Shown: positions 1-6,337, numbered from the stretch's first letter. The stretch: DNA of 8,365 bases from a bacterium (GCA_021803845.1 JAJZLA010000051.1:1-8365), one strand, 5' to 3'. The notes: generated by a model from the sequence alone, not told the origin. Translations and numbers: made by a program.

Positions 1-91
1 GTTTATCTTCGGATGTTTTAACGCTTAAGCCGCGGCCGCCGGTATTTTTTCCCGCCGGCAAACCTTCGCCGCTCCATATGTTTATTTCCAT
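1..91 (-). CDS. N-terminal 30 codons of an unidentified protein, cut by window edge
   Basis: Reading the minus strand from the ATG at 91-89 gives an open frame to the window edge that begins MEINIWSGEGLPAGKNTGG and continues RGLSVKTSEDK. A good Shine-Dalgarno sequence (GGGAG, minus strand 104-100) lies 8 bases before the ATG, the best ribosome site in the window, and this supports both the gene and the start. An alternative ATG at 77-75 is in another frame and hits a stop after 19 codons. There is no signal peptide or membrane segment in the visible part. The gene is divergent from cysS and shares its upstream region. I do not recognise the family from 30 residues, so no function is proposed. 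Confidence 0.6.
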   Translation of the reverse strand, partial: MEINIWSGEGLPAGKNTGGRGLSVKTSEDK

Positions 92-308
92 TTAATCCGC
101 TCCCTTTTGCCTTTTCTATTCATTTTTAATATGTATAATAATATATCAAACGAATGTTGCGGCATTATGACGATAATGTTTCGTTTTCGTTAAATTTTCG
201 TTAAAAATATGTTAAAAAAAAGTCTTAGATATGATAAGATATGAAGTCACGGCATATATATATTAAAATTATTAAAAATTAATAAATCAGAACCGGCAGA
301 TTCCGAAT
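92..308. promoter_or_regulatory. Divergent intergenic region between the minus-strand gene and cysS
   Basis: This 217-base AT-rich stretch must hold the promoters of both flanking genes. For the minus-strand gene a plausible pair is TTAACG (193-188) and CATAAT (169-164), 18 bases apart. For cysS the best -10 candidates are TATGAT (230-235) and the overlapping TAAGAT (235-240). Neither has a good -35, but an 11-bp-phased repeat array ends 13 bases before the first. A 10-bp near-repeat AGATATGA(T/A)(A/G) occupies 227-236 and 237-246. No small ORF or RNA gene is evident. Promoter assignments are inference from matches to sigma-70 consensus only. Confidence 0.4.
184..216. repeat. Three-unit 11-bp phased direct repeat (GTTAAA array), operator-like
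   Basis: TTTTCGTTAAA occurs twice in perfect tandem at 184-194 and 195-205. A third unit at 206-216 is degenerate in its first half but keeps GTTAAA. The hexamer therefore recurs at 189, 200 and 211, exactly 11 bases apart, close to one helical turn. Direct repeats at 11-bp spacing are the usual binding layout of OmpR/PhoB-family response regulators. The array sits between the two divergent genes, just before the best cysS -10 candidates, and also overlaps the candidate -35 of the minus-strand gene. The regulator is unknown, and AT-rich chance repetition is possible. Confidence 0.4.
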
Positions 309-1823
309 ATGGACAGAAATATATATATATATAATACGCTTTCACTCTCGAAGGAGCTTTTCAAGCCTATAAACGAGGACAGGGTTTTAATGTACGTATG
401 CGGAATAACCGCATACGACCTGTCGCATATCGGCCATGCAAGAGCTTATATTACTTTCGATATAATCTACCGTTATTTAACGCGGCTCGGTTATAACGTC
501 GTTTACGTCAGAAATTTTACCGATATAGACGATAAAATCATAAAAAAAGCAAACGATGAAAATTCGACGGTAGAAAAAATCTCCTCGAAATATATAGGCG
601 AATACCATAAAGATATGGACGCCCTTTATGTTTCAAAGCCGGCTTACGAGCCTAAAGCGACGGAAACTATTCCCGAAATGATAAATTTGGCTTCGGGTTT
701 GATAAAAAAAGGCAATGCTTACGAGATAAACGGAGACGTTTTTTTCAGAGTCGCTTCTTTTAAAGATTACGGCAAACTTTCCCATAAAAATATAGACGAG
801 CTTATCGCGGGTTCCAGAATACCGGTAAATGAAGAAAAGGAAAATTTTCTCGATTTTGCCCTCTGGAAAAAATCTAAGGAAGGCGAGCCGTCGTGGGACA
901 GTCCTTGGGGGAAAGGCAGGCCGGGATGGCATATAGAATGTTCCGCAATGAGCATGAAGTTTCTCGGCGAAAGCATCGATATACACGGAGGAGGCTCAGA
1001 CCTTATATTTCCCCATCACGAAAACGAGATAGCCCAGTCCGAAAGCTATACCGGCAGAAATTTTGTAAATTACTGGATTCATAACGGATTTGTCAACATA
1101 AACAGCGAAAAGATGTCGAAATCCCTTAAAAATTTTATTACTATAAGGGACGTTCTCGATAAATTTCATCCGGAAGCCCTGCGCCTCTTTTTTATGTTTA
1201 CTCATTACAGGTCTTTCATAGATTTTTCGTTTGAAGGCGTAGAAAGCGCGAAGCAGAGCCTGCTCAGGCTTTATCAGGCGGTAAATCTTTACGGAGAATT
1301 TAAAAAATTAATGGGAGAAAACCGCATAACCTTAAAAAAAGGCGGCGCTTCCGCAAAGGCGGAAAATATCGAAAATTATACGAACGATTTTTATAATTCG
1401 CTCAACGACGATTTTAACACCGCTAAGGCTGTATCGGTCATATTCGACCTCGTAAGAAAAACAAATAAAATAATTAACGATTCTATGGCGCAAAGTTTTA
1501 TAAATTCGGAAGATGCGGTATTTTTAGACTCTGCCGCGGCGTTTATCAAAGAATCGCTTACAGGCATATTCGGGCTTTTAAACGAAGACCCCAAGAGGTT
1601 TATCGAGTCCAATTCTGCGGATATTGCGGCGGACGGCGGCGGCGAAGTTTTAATAAGCGGGGAAGAGATAAAAAAACTTATAGACGAACGAAACGAATTC
1701 AGGAAAAATAAAGACTACGGTTCGGCGGACGGAATCAGGAAGCTCCTTCTCGAAAAGGGCGTCGTATTGGAAGATACCGGATTCGGAACTACTTATAAAT
1801 TTACCGGGACGAAACGGCAGTAA
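309..1823 (+). CDS. cysS: Cysteinyl-tRNA synthetase
   Basis: This cytoplasmic class I aminoacyl-tRNA synthetase charges tRNA-Cys with cysteine using ATP. All hallmark motifs are visible: zinc ligand C31 in MYVCGITAYD, the HIGH box H40-IGH43, the GRPGWHIECSAM segment with W207 and zinc ligand C211, the FPHHENEIAQSE segment with H236 and E240 as the remaining zinc ligands, and the KMSKS box at 268-272. The C-terminal part (about 380-504) has the helical anticodon-recognition domain ending with the family pattern of R..ARxxKD..ADxIRxxL (here RNEFRKNKDYGSADGIRKLL) and DTGFGTTYKF. The length of 504 residues is slightly above the usual 460-490, and part of the excess is a small Ala/Gly-rich loop near 443-453. 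The start at 309 is chosen because homologues begin just before the IYNTLS strand. No clear Shine-Dalgarno precedes it. The gene is complete and appears functional. Confidence 0.97.
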   Translation: MDRNIYIYNTLSLSKELFKPINEDRVLMYVCGITAYDLSHIGHARAYITFDIIYRYLTRLGYNVVYVRNFTDIDDKIIKKANDENSTVEKISSKYIGEYHKDMDALYVSKPAYEPKATETIPEMINLASGLIKKGNAYEINGDVFFRVASFKDYGKLSHKNIDELIAGSRIPVNEEKENFLDFALWKKSKEGEPSWDSPWGKGRPGWHIECSAMSMKFLGESIDIHGGGSDLIFPHHENEIAQSESYTGRNFVNYWIHNGFVNINSEKMSKSLKNFITIRDVLDKFHPEALRLFFMFTHYRSFIDFSFEGVESAKQSLLRLYQAVNLYGEFKKLMGENRITLKKGGASAKAENIENYTNDFYNSLNDDFNTAKAVSVIFDLVRKTNKIINDSMAQSFINSEDAVFLDSAAAFIKESLTGIFGLLNEDPKRFIESNSADIAADGGGEVLISGEEIKKLIDERNEFRKNKDYGSADGIRKLLLEKGVVLEDTGFGTTYKFTGTKRQ

Positions 1824-1841
1824 TTAAACGGAATTATGCGC

Positions 1842-1995
1842 TTGACAAAGCAAGATTGGTTCCATCTTTGCCTGCATAAAAGCCGTTGGCTTTTATAAAC
1901 GCAGACAAAGATATGCTGGACTCCGTCCGCTAACGCTCGCAATGACAATATGCAGTCATTGCGAGGAGTCGAAGACGACAAAGCAATCTCGCGGT
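1842..1995. repeat. Composite intergenic inverted-repeat element downstream of cysS
   Basis: Almost the whole gap between cysS and the Trm112-like gene is palindromic repeat DNA. The left part is a long imperfect hairpin (1864-1912, listed separately). The right part has perfect 11-bp arms CTCGCAATGAC (1936-1946) and GTCATTGCGAG (1955-1965) around an 8-base loop. The right arm continues as GGAGTCGAAGACGACAAAG then CAATCTCG, the form of the intergenic repeat GTCATTGCGAG...GAAGCAATCT found scattered in many bacterial genomes. The left half (from about 1910) is a degenerate reverse-complement copy of the same unit. The unit recurs at 6365-6444. The outer boundaries are approximate. No ORF is present. 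Confidence 0.7.
1864..1912. repeat. 49-base imperfect hairpin, possible transcript-end structure of cysS
   Basis: A perfect 9-bp stem ATAAAAGCC/GGCTTTTAT (1876-1884 with 1888-1896) closes on a GTT loop. After a 4-base bulge (1897-1900) it continues with 4 bp (1872-1875 with 1901-1904), one mismatch, and 7 bp ATCTTTG/CAAAGAT (1864-1870 with 1906-1912). It starts 40 bases after the cysS stop. No T-tract follows on either strand, so it is not a classical intrinsic terminator. It may act as an RNA 3'-end stabiliser or be simply part of the composite repeat element. Confidence 0.6.
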
Positions 1996-2067
1996 TATTA
2001 TGATAAATACCCAATCATTGTTTTACCAAGTGCATAATTCAGTAATAAAACAGGGGTTAAATTAATT

Positions 2068-2271
2068 ATGAACGTTAAAGAAATGGCGGAAGAATTTCTT
2101 GTATGCCCGAAATGCCGCGGCAGTCTCATTTATAAAGAGTCTAAAGAAAAAGAAATGCTTATCTGCAAAAATTGCAGGGTTTATTACCCGGTCGAAGACG
2201 AAATACCGATTCTCCTGGCGGAAGATGCAAAAAATATTGACGAATCCGGTATAAATATAGACGAACTTTAA
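2068..2271 (+). CDS. Trm112-like / UPF0434 small zinc-ribbon protein
   Basis: The 67-residue protein has two CxxC knuckles, C13-P-K-C16 in LVCPKCRGSL and C33-K-N-C36 in LICKNCRVYYPVEDEIPILL. This is the full zinc-ribbon pattern of the Trm112p-like/UPF0434 family (E. coli YcaR type), ending in the signature YPVEDEIPILL. Family members are usually 55-70 residues, so it is complete. The molecular role in bacteria is not settled; homologues commonly sit beside lpxK, kdsB or waaA, and this one directly precedes a WaaA-like gene. A purine-rich AGGGG (2052-2056) lies about 11 bases before the ATG and supports the start. Its TAA stop shares its last base with the ATG of the next gene (TAATG), implying translational coupling. 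Upstream is the composite repeat, with only about 70 bases left for a promoter. Confidence 0.9.
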   Translation: MNVKEMAEEFLVCPKCRGSLIYKESKEKEMLICKNCRVYYPVEDEIPILLAEDAKNIDESGINIDEL

Positions 2272-3599
2272 TGAAAATATTTGCAAAATTAAAGCAGTTT
2301 TTTTATTTAAACGAAGATTTTTTCGTCAGGGCACAAAAATATTCTCCGGAGGCGGCACACGGAGCGGCTGATTCCGCAAGACCAAAAAGGATATGGCTTT
2401 ATGCCGAATCTCTCGGAGAGTTCAGGCTTGCCGCCCGCATAACGGATATTATAAAGTCCCTATTATCCGTAAAAAATTTCCCGCCTCCGGTTTTTTTTAT
2501 TAGTTTTAAAACGTTTTCGGCGCTGTCTCTCGCGCAAAATAATAAAGACGGCGGAATATTATATTTTTTTCATCCTTTTCCGGGATTTAGGGCAATTTTT
2601 AAAAAATACGCGTCCGCCGTAAAACCGGATTATTTTATCTCCGTCCAGCATCCGGTTTCCAAAAAATTAGTCAAGGAACTCTTGGACCCGGCTTTAGGGA
2701 CAAAATTGATTTTTATGGGAATAAGTCCCTCAGGTTTAAAAAAGATGGATATAAAATACGGAGAACGGGAAATCCCCGCCGGTTTTTCTTTGTCTGCGGC
2801 GGTTTCCGGCGCCGAGAGCGCCGAATTAAATATCCTGCCTCTGTCTTTAAAATACGCATCCTGTTTTGAAGCAGTCGAAAATCATAATGATTACGGGCAG
2901 TCATTACCGGCGCAGAGAATCAATCCCGCCATAGTAATATCTTTTGTTTCCGTTCACAAAAAAGAATCCGGCTTTATTTTAAAACTTTTGAAAGAAATTA
3001 TTTCCGACGAAAGCTTGGGGCAAAAATTTAATTTAAAATTTATTTTTGCTCCCAGAAATATAAAAAATTCGCGAAAGCTCTTTAAAGAGGCGGCTAAAAT
3101 AGGCCTCAATCCGTTTTATTACCGCGGAAAAGGCGAAAAGACGAACGGAGAAAACAAGGAAAGAAAAGAAAACGAAGGCGTATTAGGAGGGTTTTTGAAA
3201 TCCGGCTGGAGCGGTTCCGGCGGAGGAGTTAAATCCCTAATAGTCGATAAATATGGGATACTGGACGAGATATATCCCGTTTCGGACATAGTTTACGTCG
3301 GCAAAAGTTTATTCAAAAGCGAACAAGGCGGTCATAACGTTTTGGAGCCGGCTTCATACGGCAAAACAGTAGTAACCGGTTCATATGCCGTAAATTTTAA
3401 GGATATAATAAGCGAAATGGTCCGCTTCGATGCAATAACCGAGACGGACGAAAAAAACTTTAAGGATATTTTGGTAAAATTAATTAAAGATGAAAAACTC
3501 AGGAGCGAAACCGGAAAAAACGGGTTAAAATTCTGCCTTCAAAAAAGAGAAGAATTTGAAACCTATTTCAAAAATTATTTAACGGAAATAGTTGTATAA
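2271..3599 (+). CDS. WaaA/KdtA-like glycosyltransferase (divergent Kdo transferase)
   Basis: The 442-residue protein has the layout of a GT30 Kdo transferase, which moves Kdo from CMP-Kdo to lipid IVA on the inner face of the inner membrane. N-terminal WLYAESLGEF (42-51) matches the family H-A-x-S-V-G-E motif, with E50 as the likely catalytic base and the His replaced by Tyr. The C-terminal donor domain is well kept: FIFAPRN (258-263), DKYGILDEIYPVSDIVYVGKS (326-346) and GGHNVLEPASYGKTVVTG (353-370), followed by N375-F376. The middle is divergent: where the family has an E-x-E-x-W-P-like segment this protein has VQHPVS (125-130), and the N-x-R-x-S segment reads MGISPSG. A charged, Gly-rich insertion occupies about 285-322. 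Translation is coupled to the Trm112-like gene and no separate Shine-Dalgarno is seen. Substrate could differ from classical Kdo/lipid A. I am confident of the superfamily and less so of the exact activity, so no symbol is given. Confidence 0.8.
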   Translation: MKIFAKLKQFFYLNEDFFVRAQKYSPEAAHGAADSARPKRIWLYAESLGEFRLAARITDIIKSLLSVKNFPPPVFFISFKTFSALSLAQNNKDGGILYFFHPFPGFRAIFKKYASAVKPDYFISVQHPVSKKLVKELLDPALGTKLIFMGISPSGLKKMDIKYGEREIPAGFSLSAAVSGAESAELNILPLSLKYASCFEAVENHNDYGQSLPAQRINPAIVISFVSVHKKESGFILKLLKEIISDESLGQKFNLKFIFAPRNIKNSRKLFKEAAKIGLNPFYYRGKGEKTNGENKERKENEGVLGGFLKSGWSGSGGGVKSLIVDKYGILDEIYPVSDIVYVGKSLFKSEQGGHNVLEPASYGKTVVTGSYAVNFKDIISEMVRFDAITETDEKNFKDILVKLIKDEKLRSETGKNGLKFCLQKREEFETYFKNYLTEIVV

Positions 3600-3602
3600 T
3601 AA

Positions 3603-3627
3603 GGGGACAGAATTGAATTCTGTCCCC
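3603..3627. repeat. Perfect REP-like palindrome (GGGGACAGAATT arms)
   Basis: The 12-base arms GGGGACAGAATT (3603-3614) and AATTCTGTCCCC (3616-3627) are perfect reverse complements around a single G. The palindrome begins 3 bases after the stop of the WaaA-like gene. GGGGACAG...CTGTCCCC palindromes resemble REP-type sequences associated with Y1/HUH transposases of the RAYT group. No such transposase lies in this window. There is no following T-tract, so an intrinsic terminator is unlikely, although the RNA hairpin could protect or attenuate the upstream transcript. Confidence 0.65.
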
Positions 3628-3630
3628 GTC

Positions 3631-3667
3631 GCAAATTGGAAACGAATAGGAAACGCAAATAGGAAAC
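3631..3667 (+). repeat. GGAAAC short direct repeats in the PHP gene leader
   Basis: GCAAATTGGAAAC (3631-3643) recurs as GCAAATAGGAAAC (3655-3667), 12 of 13 bases identical, with a third GGAAAC between them (3649-3654, in GAATAGGAAAC). The last copy supplies AGGA (3661-3664), the probable Shine-Dalgarno of the PHP gene, 10 bases before its ATG. The repeats therefore look like duplicated copies of a ribosome-binding segment, possibly from slippage, or a short protein-binding array. Confidence 0.5.
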
Positions 3668-3674
3668 TAAATTT

Positions 3675-4904
3675 ATGAACATTGCCGTCTTTATCGTATC
3701 TTCAAGGCTGTTTTTAGTTTTTGCCATTGTTTTATTAGTGCTTATTTATTTCAGGATAAAATTTTTTAAATTAAAAGTAGATTTTTTAAGCGGCAAAAAC
3801 GAAAACCGCCCCGCCCCGAAACTTTTCGAGATAAACGGAATAATTCATTTTCATACCGTATATTCGGACGGCTCAGGACGCATAGAAGACCTCATAGAAA
3901 CCGCTAAAAAACTTAAAGCGGACTTTCTCGTTTCCTCCGACCATAACACGCTTAAGCCTAAATCGGACGGACTAGAAGGTTATTACGGGAGGCTTCTATA
4001 TTTTGCCGCGGAAGAAATAAATACGGAATTCGGACATCTTCTTGCGCTCGGCATAGAAAAAGAGATAAAAAGAGGAAAATATAAAGAGATTTTATCGGAT
4101 ATTAAAAGGCAGAACGGCGCCGCCGTGATATGCCATCCCTATAACTGGTGGACTCCGTGGAAAAATTTTAAAGTTAAAGGATACGACGGCATCGAAATTA
4201 TCAATCTGGATTCGCAATGGAGGGGAATGAACCCTTTATATATAGTCGCAGTCATTCTGTCATACCGCATAAATCCTTTCTATGCCTTGCATTTCTTATC
4301 GCATAAACCGGTAAAGACGATAAAATTCTGGGACGGCGTCCAGAAGCACAAATCTATGAAGACGGGCATAGCGGCGGCAGACGCACATTCAAACGTAAAA
4401 CTAACGAAAAAGCGCAGAATTAAATTCCCTAAATATTCAGAACTTTTTTCCGTCGCGAGGACGCATATCCTGCTTGACGGAAGGCTGTCCGGCGATTTAT
4501 CCGGGGACAAAAAGAAAATAACGGAAGCCGTGAAAAAAGGAAGGTGTTTTTTTTCCTTCGACCTGTTCGGAATTCCGAAAGGGTTTTATTACTATGCCTC
4601 TATCGGGGGAAAATATTATTTCAGCGGAGATTCGGCTGATGCATCAGCCGAAGCCCGGCATATAGACAAAAACGGTAAAAATGTTATAATATATTCCGGA
4701 ATCGATATAAATCCGAAAAAAAATCCTTATATAATAAATTTATTCCGTAACGGCAAAAAGATATTTTCTTCAAAAAACGGCGGACTGGTTTATGAAATAA
4801 AACCGGTTTCGGATATCCCGTCTTTTTACAGGGTCGAGATAGACGTTTATTTCGGGCGGAAAAAAATAACGTATCTTTATTCGAATAACATAGAAATATA
4901 TTAA
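3675..4904 (+). CDS. Membrane-anchored PHP-domain metallohydrolase (CehA/McbA-like)
   Basis: The 409-residue protein starts with one hydrophobic segment (about residues 4-26) followed by the basic stretch RIKFFKLK. This predicts an N-terminal membrane anchor; no lipobox is seen. A PHP domain follows with its metal-binding set visible: H58-F-H60, D65 in YSDGSG, D89-H90 in SSDHN, E113/E114 in AAEEINTEFGH, H154 in ICHPYNWW and D236-A-H238 in AADAHSN. PHP proteins hydrolyse phosphoesters, including nucleotides and phosphorylated sugars, with a di- or trinuclear metal site. The last 100 residues are beta-rich and end in YRVEIDVY...YLYSNNIEIY, like the C-terminal domain of CehA/McbA-type PHP proteins. 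AGGA at 3661-3664 supports the start. It is 17 bases from bioA, so the two probably share a transcript. The substrate is unknown, and the side of the membrane on which the domain sits cannot be decided by eye. Confidence 0.85.
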   Translation: MNIAVFIVSSRLFLVFAIVLLVLIYFRIKFFKLKVDFLSGKNENRPAPKLFEINGIIHFHTVYSDGSGRIEDLIETAKKLKADFLVSSDHNTLKPKSDGLEGYYGRLLYFAAEEINTEFGHLLALGIEKEIKRGKYKEILSDIKRQNGAAVICHPYNWWTPWKNFKVKGYDGIEIINLDSQWRGMNPLYIVAVILSYRINPFYALHFLSHKPVKTIKFWDGVQKHKSMKTGIAAADAHSNVKLTKKRRIKFPKYSELFSVARTHILLDGRLSGDLSGDKKKITEAVKKGRCFFSFDLFGIPKGFYYYASIGGKYYFSGDSADASAEARHIDKNGKNVIIYSGIDINPKKNPYIINLFRNGKKIFSSKNGGLVYEIKPVSDIPSFYRVEIDVYFGRKKITYLYSNNIEIY

Positions 4905-4921
4905 TTTATATTTATAAAATT

Positions 4922-6286
4922 ATGAAAAATCTTCAGGGCGCAGATATCGAAAAATTAGACCGGGAATTCGTCTGGCACCCTTTTACGCAGATGTCGGACT
5001 GGGAAAAAGAGCGGAATATCCTTATAGAAAGAGGAGAGGGGGTTTACCTGTACGATATTTACGGAAACAAATATATCGACGGTGTGTCGTCTTTATGGGT
5101 AAACGTCCACGGACACAATAATCCAGAACTGAACTCGGCGCTAAAGGAACAGCTCGATAAAATATCGCACAGCACCCTTTTAGGGCTTGCAAACGTGCCG
5201 TCCGCGGTTCTTGCCGAAAAACTTATCGAAATCGCGCCTAAAAACCTTAAAAAAGTTTTTTATTCCGATTCCGGTTCGACTTCGGTAGAAATTGCGGTCA
5301 AGGTTGCGTTCCAGTATTTCAGGCAAAAAGGGCCGGCGTATAAAAACAAGAAAAAAATTATCGCCGCTACGTCGGCTTATCACGGCGACACCTTGGGAAG
5401 CGTTTCGTTAGGAGGCATCGAACTTTTCCATTCCATTTACAAACCACTGCTATTTGAAACGGTCAGGATTACTTATCCTTACTGCTATAGATGCCCTTTC
5501 AATCTTAAGCATCCCGATTGCGGGTTGTACTGCGCCAAAGAAGCCGAAAAAATAATAAAAGTCCATGCCGAGGAGTCCTGCGCGCTCATAATCGAACCTA
5601 TGCTCCAGGGGGCTTCTGGAATGATAACAATGCCCGCGGGATATATGAAAAAAATAGAAAGGGCGTGCAAAGACAACGGGGTTATTCTGATACTCGACGA
5701 AGTAGCCACAGGTTTCGGAAGAACCGGAGAAATGTTTGCCGCTTTCCACGAGGATATTTCGCCCGACGCTATGTGTATTGCAAAAGGCATAACAGGGGGT
5801 TATCTTCCCATGGCGGCTACGCTCTTCACTAAGGAAATTTACGACGGGTTTCTCGGAAACTATCAAGACAACAAAACTTTTTTTCACGGGCATACATATA
5901 CCGGAAACCAGCTGGCATCCGCATGCGCCGTAAAATCGCTCGAAATGTTTAAAAAATACGGACTGCTTAATAAGATGAAACCCGTTATAGCCCGTCTCAA
6001 CGAGCTCCTTAAAGATTTCCGGCAGTTGGAAAACGTAGGAGACATTAGAAATATCGGCCTTACGGCTGGCATAGAATTAGTTAAAGACAAAGATACCAAA
6101 GAGCCGTTTGAAGCCGGAAAGAGAATCGGGCATAAGGTCGTTCTTAACGCGCGGGAAAGAGGAGTAATAATAAGGCCTCTGGGCGACGTCATCGTAGTAA
6201 TGCCGCCTCTCGTCATAGACGAAGGCACGCTCGAAACTCTTATGTCGGCAATTTACGATTCCGTTAAAGCGGCTGTGAAAAATTAG
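4922..6286 (+). CDS. bioA: Adenosylmethionine-8-amino-7-oxononanoate aminotransferase
   Basis: This fold-type I, class III PLP aminotransferase converts KAPA to DAPA in biotin synthesis, usually with S-adenosylmethionine as amino donor. Diagnostic features are WHPFTQM (18-24), DGVSSLWVNVHGH (53-65, W59 in the substrate pocket), SDSGSTSVEIAVK (115-127, PLP phosphate loop), AYHGDTLGS (152-160), D259 in LDEVATGFGRTG, the Schiff-base lysine K288 in CIAKGITGG, HGHTYTGNQLA (322-332) and R418 in IRPLGDVIVVMPP. A segment at 188-204 has C188-x2-C191-x8-C200-x3-C204, a cysteine pattern seen in a subset of BioA proteins. The length of 454 is typical. No Shine-Dalgarno is visible, and the start is set by homologous N-termini and the short gap after the PHP gene. 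No other biotin gene is in the window. Some relatives use lysine as donor, which cannot be excluded here. Confidence 0.94.
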   Translation: MKNLQGADIEKLDREFVWHPFTQMSDWEKERNILIERGEGVYLYDIYGNKYIDGVSSLWVNVHGHNNPELNSALKEQLDKISHSTLLGLANVPSAVLAEKLIEIAPKNLKKVFYSDSGSTSVEIAVKVAFQYFRQKGPAYKNKKKIIAATSAYHGDTLGSVSLGGIELFHSIYKPLLFETVRITYPYCYRCPFNLKHPDCGLYCAKEAEKIIKVHAEESCALIIEPMLQGASGMITMPAGYMKKIERACKDNGVILILDEVATGFGRTGEMFAAFHEDISPDAMCIAKGITGGYLPMAATLFTKEIYDGFLGNYQDNKTFFHGHTYTGNQLASACAVKSLEMFKKYGLLNKMKPVIARLNELLKDFRQLENVGDIRNIGLTAGIELVKDKDTKEPFEAGKRIGHKVVLNARERGVIIRPLGDVIVVMPPLVIDEGTLETLMSAIYDSVKAAVKN

Positions 6287-6298
6287 CAACTATTACGG

Positions 6299-6337
6299 GG
6301 CAGTTTAATTCGTTATAATGGCGTAAAGAATTCTGCC
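6299..6337. repeat. Weak imperfect hairpin after bioA
   Basis: GGCAG (6299-6303) and AATTC (6307-6311) pair with GAATT (6328-6332) and CTGCC (6333-6337), leaving a 3-base bulge and a 16-base loop. It starts 12 bases after the bioA stop and its ends resemble the GGGGACAGAATT palindrome found after the WaaA-like gene, so it may be a decayed relative. No T-tract follows. A TATAAT (6314-6319) lies in the loop but has no matching -35. Confidence 0.3.

Noticed and set aside
134..139. Perfect TATAAT on the plus strand before cysS
   Set aside because: No -35 match lies at the right spacing, and it would give a leader of more than 160 bases. The region is A/T-rich enough for chance hits.
633..986. 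117-codon minus-strand open frame inside cysS
   Set aside because: It covers conserved catalytic cysS sequence on the other strand and its translation shows no family features.
1842..1847. Perfect TTGACA -35 hexamer after cysS
   Set aside because: No -10-like hexamer lies 16-18 bases downstream (around 1864-1871), and it lies at the edge of the repeat element.
1864..1995. CRISPR array or tRNA-like structure in the cysS to Trm112-like gap
   Set aside because: Repeats are inverted pairs without regular spacers, and no cloverleaf with a T-loop signature can be drawn.
3185..3197. Internal AGGAGG followed by an in-frame TTG within the WaaA-like gene
   Set aside because: AGGAGG is explained by Leu-Gly-Gly codons, spacing to TTG is only 4 bases, and a C-terminal fragment would lack the catalytic half.
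3603..3627. Intrinsic terminator after the WaaA-like gene
   Set aside because: The hairpin is perfect but no T-tract follows on the plus strand. A REP-like palindrome explains it better.
5450..5893. 147-codon minus-strand open frame inside bioA
   Set aside because: It lies wholly opposite a well-supported bioA, has no recognisable domain or ribosome site, and reads as a shadow frame.
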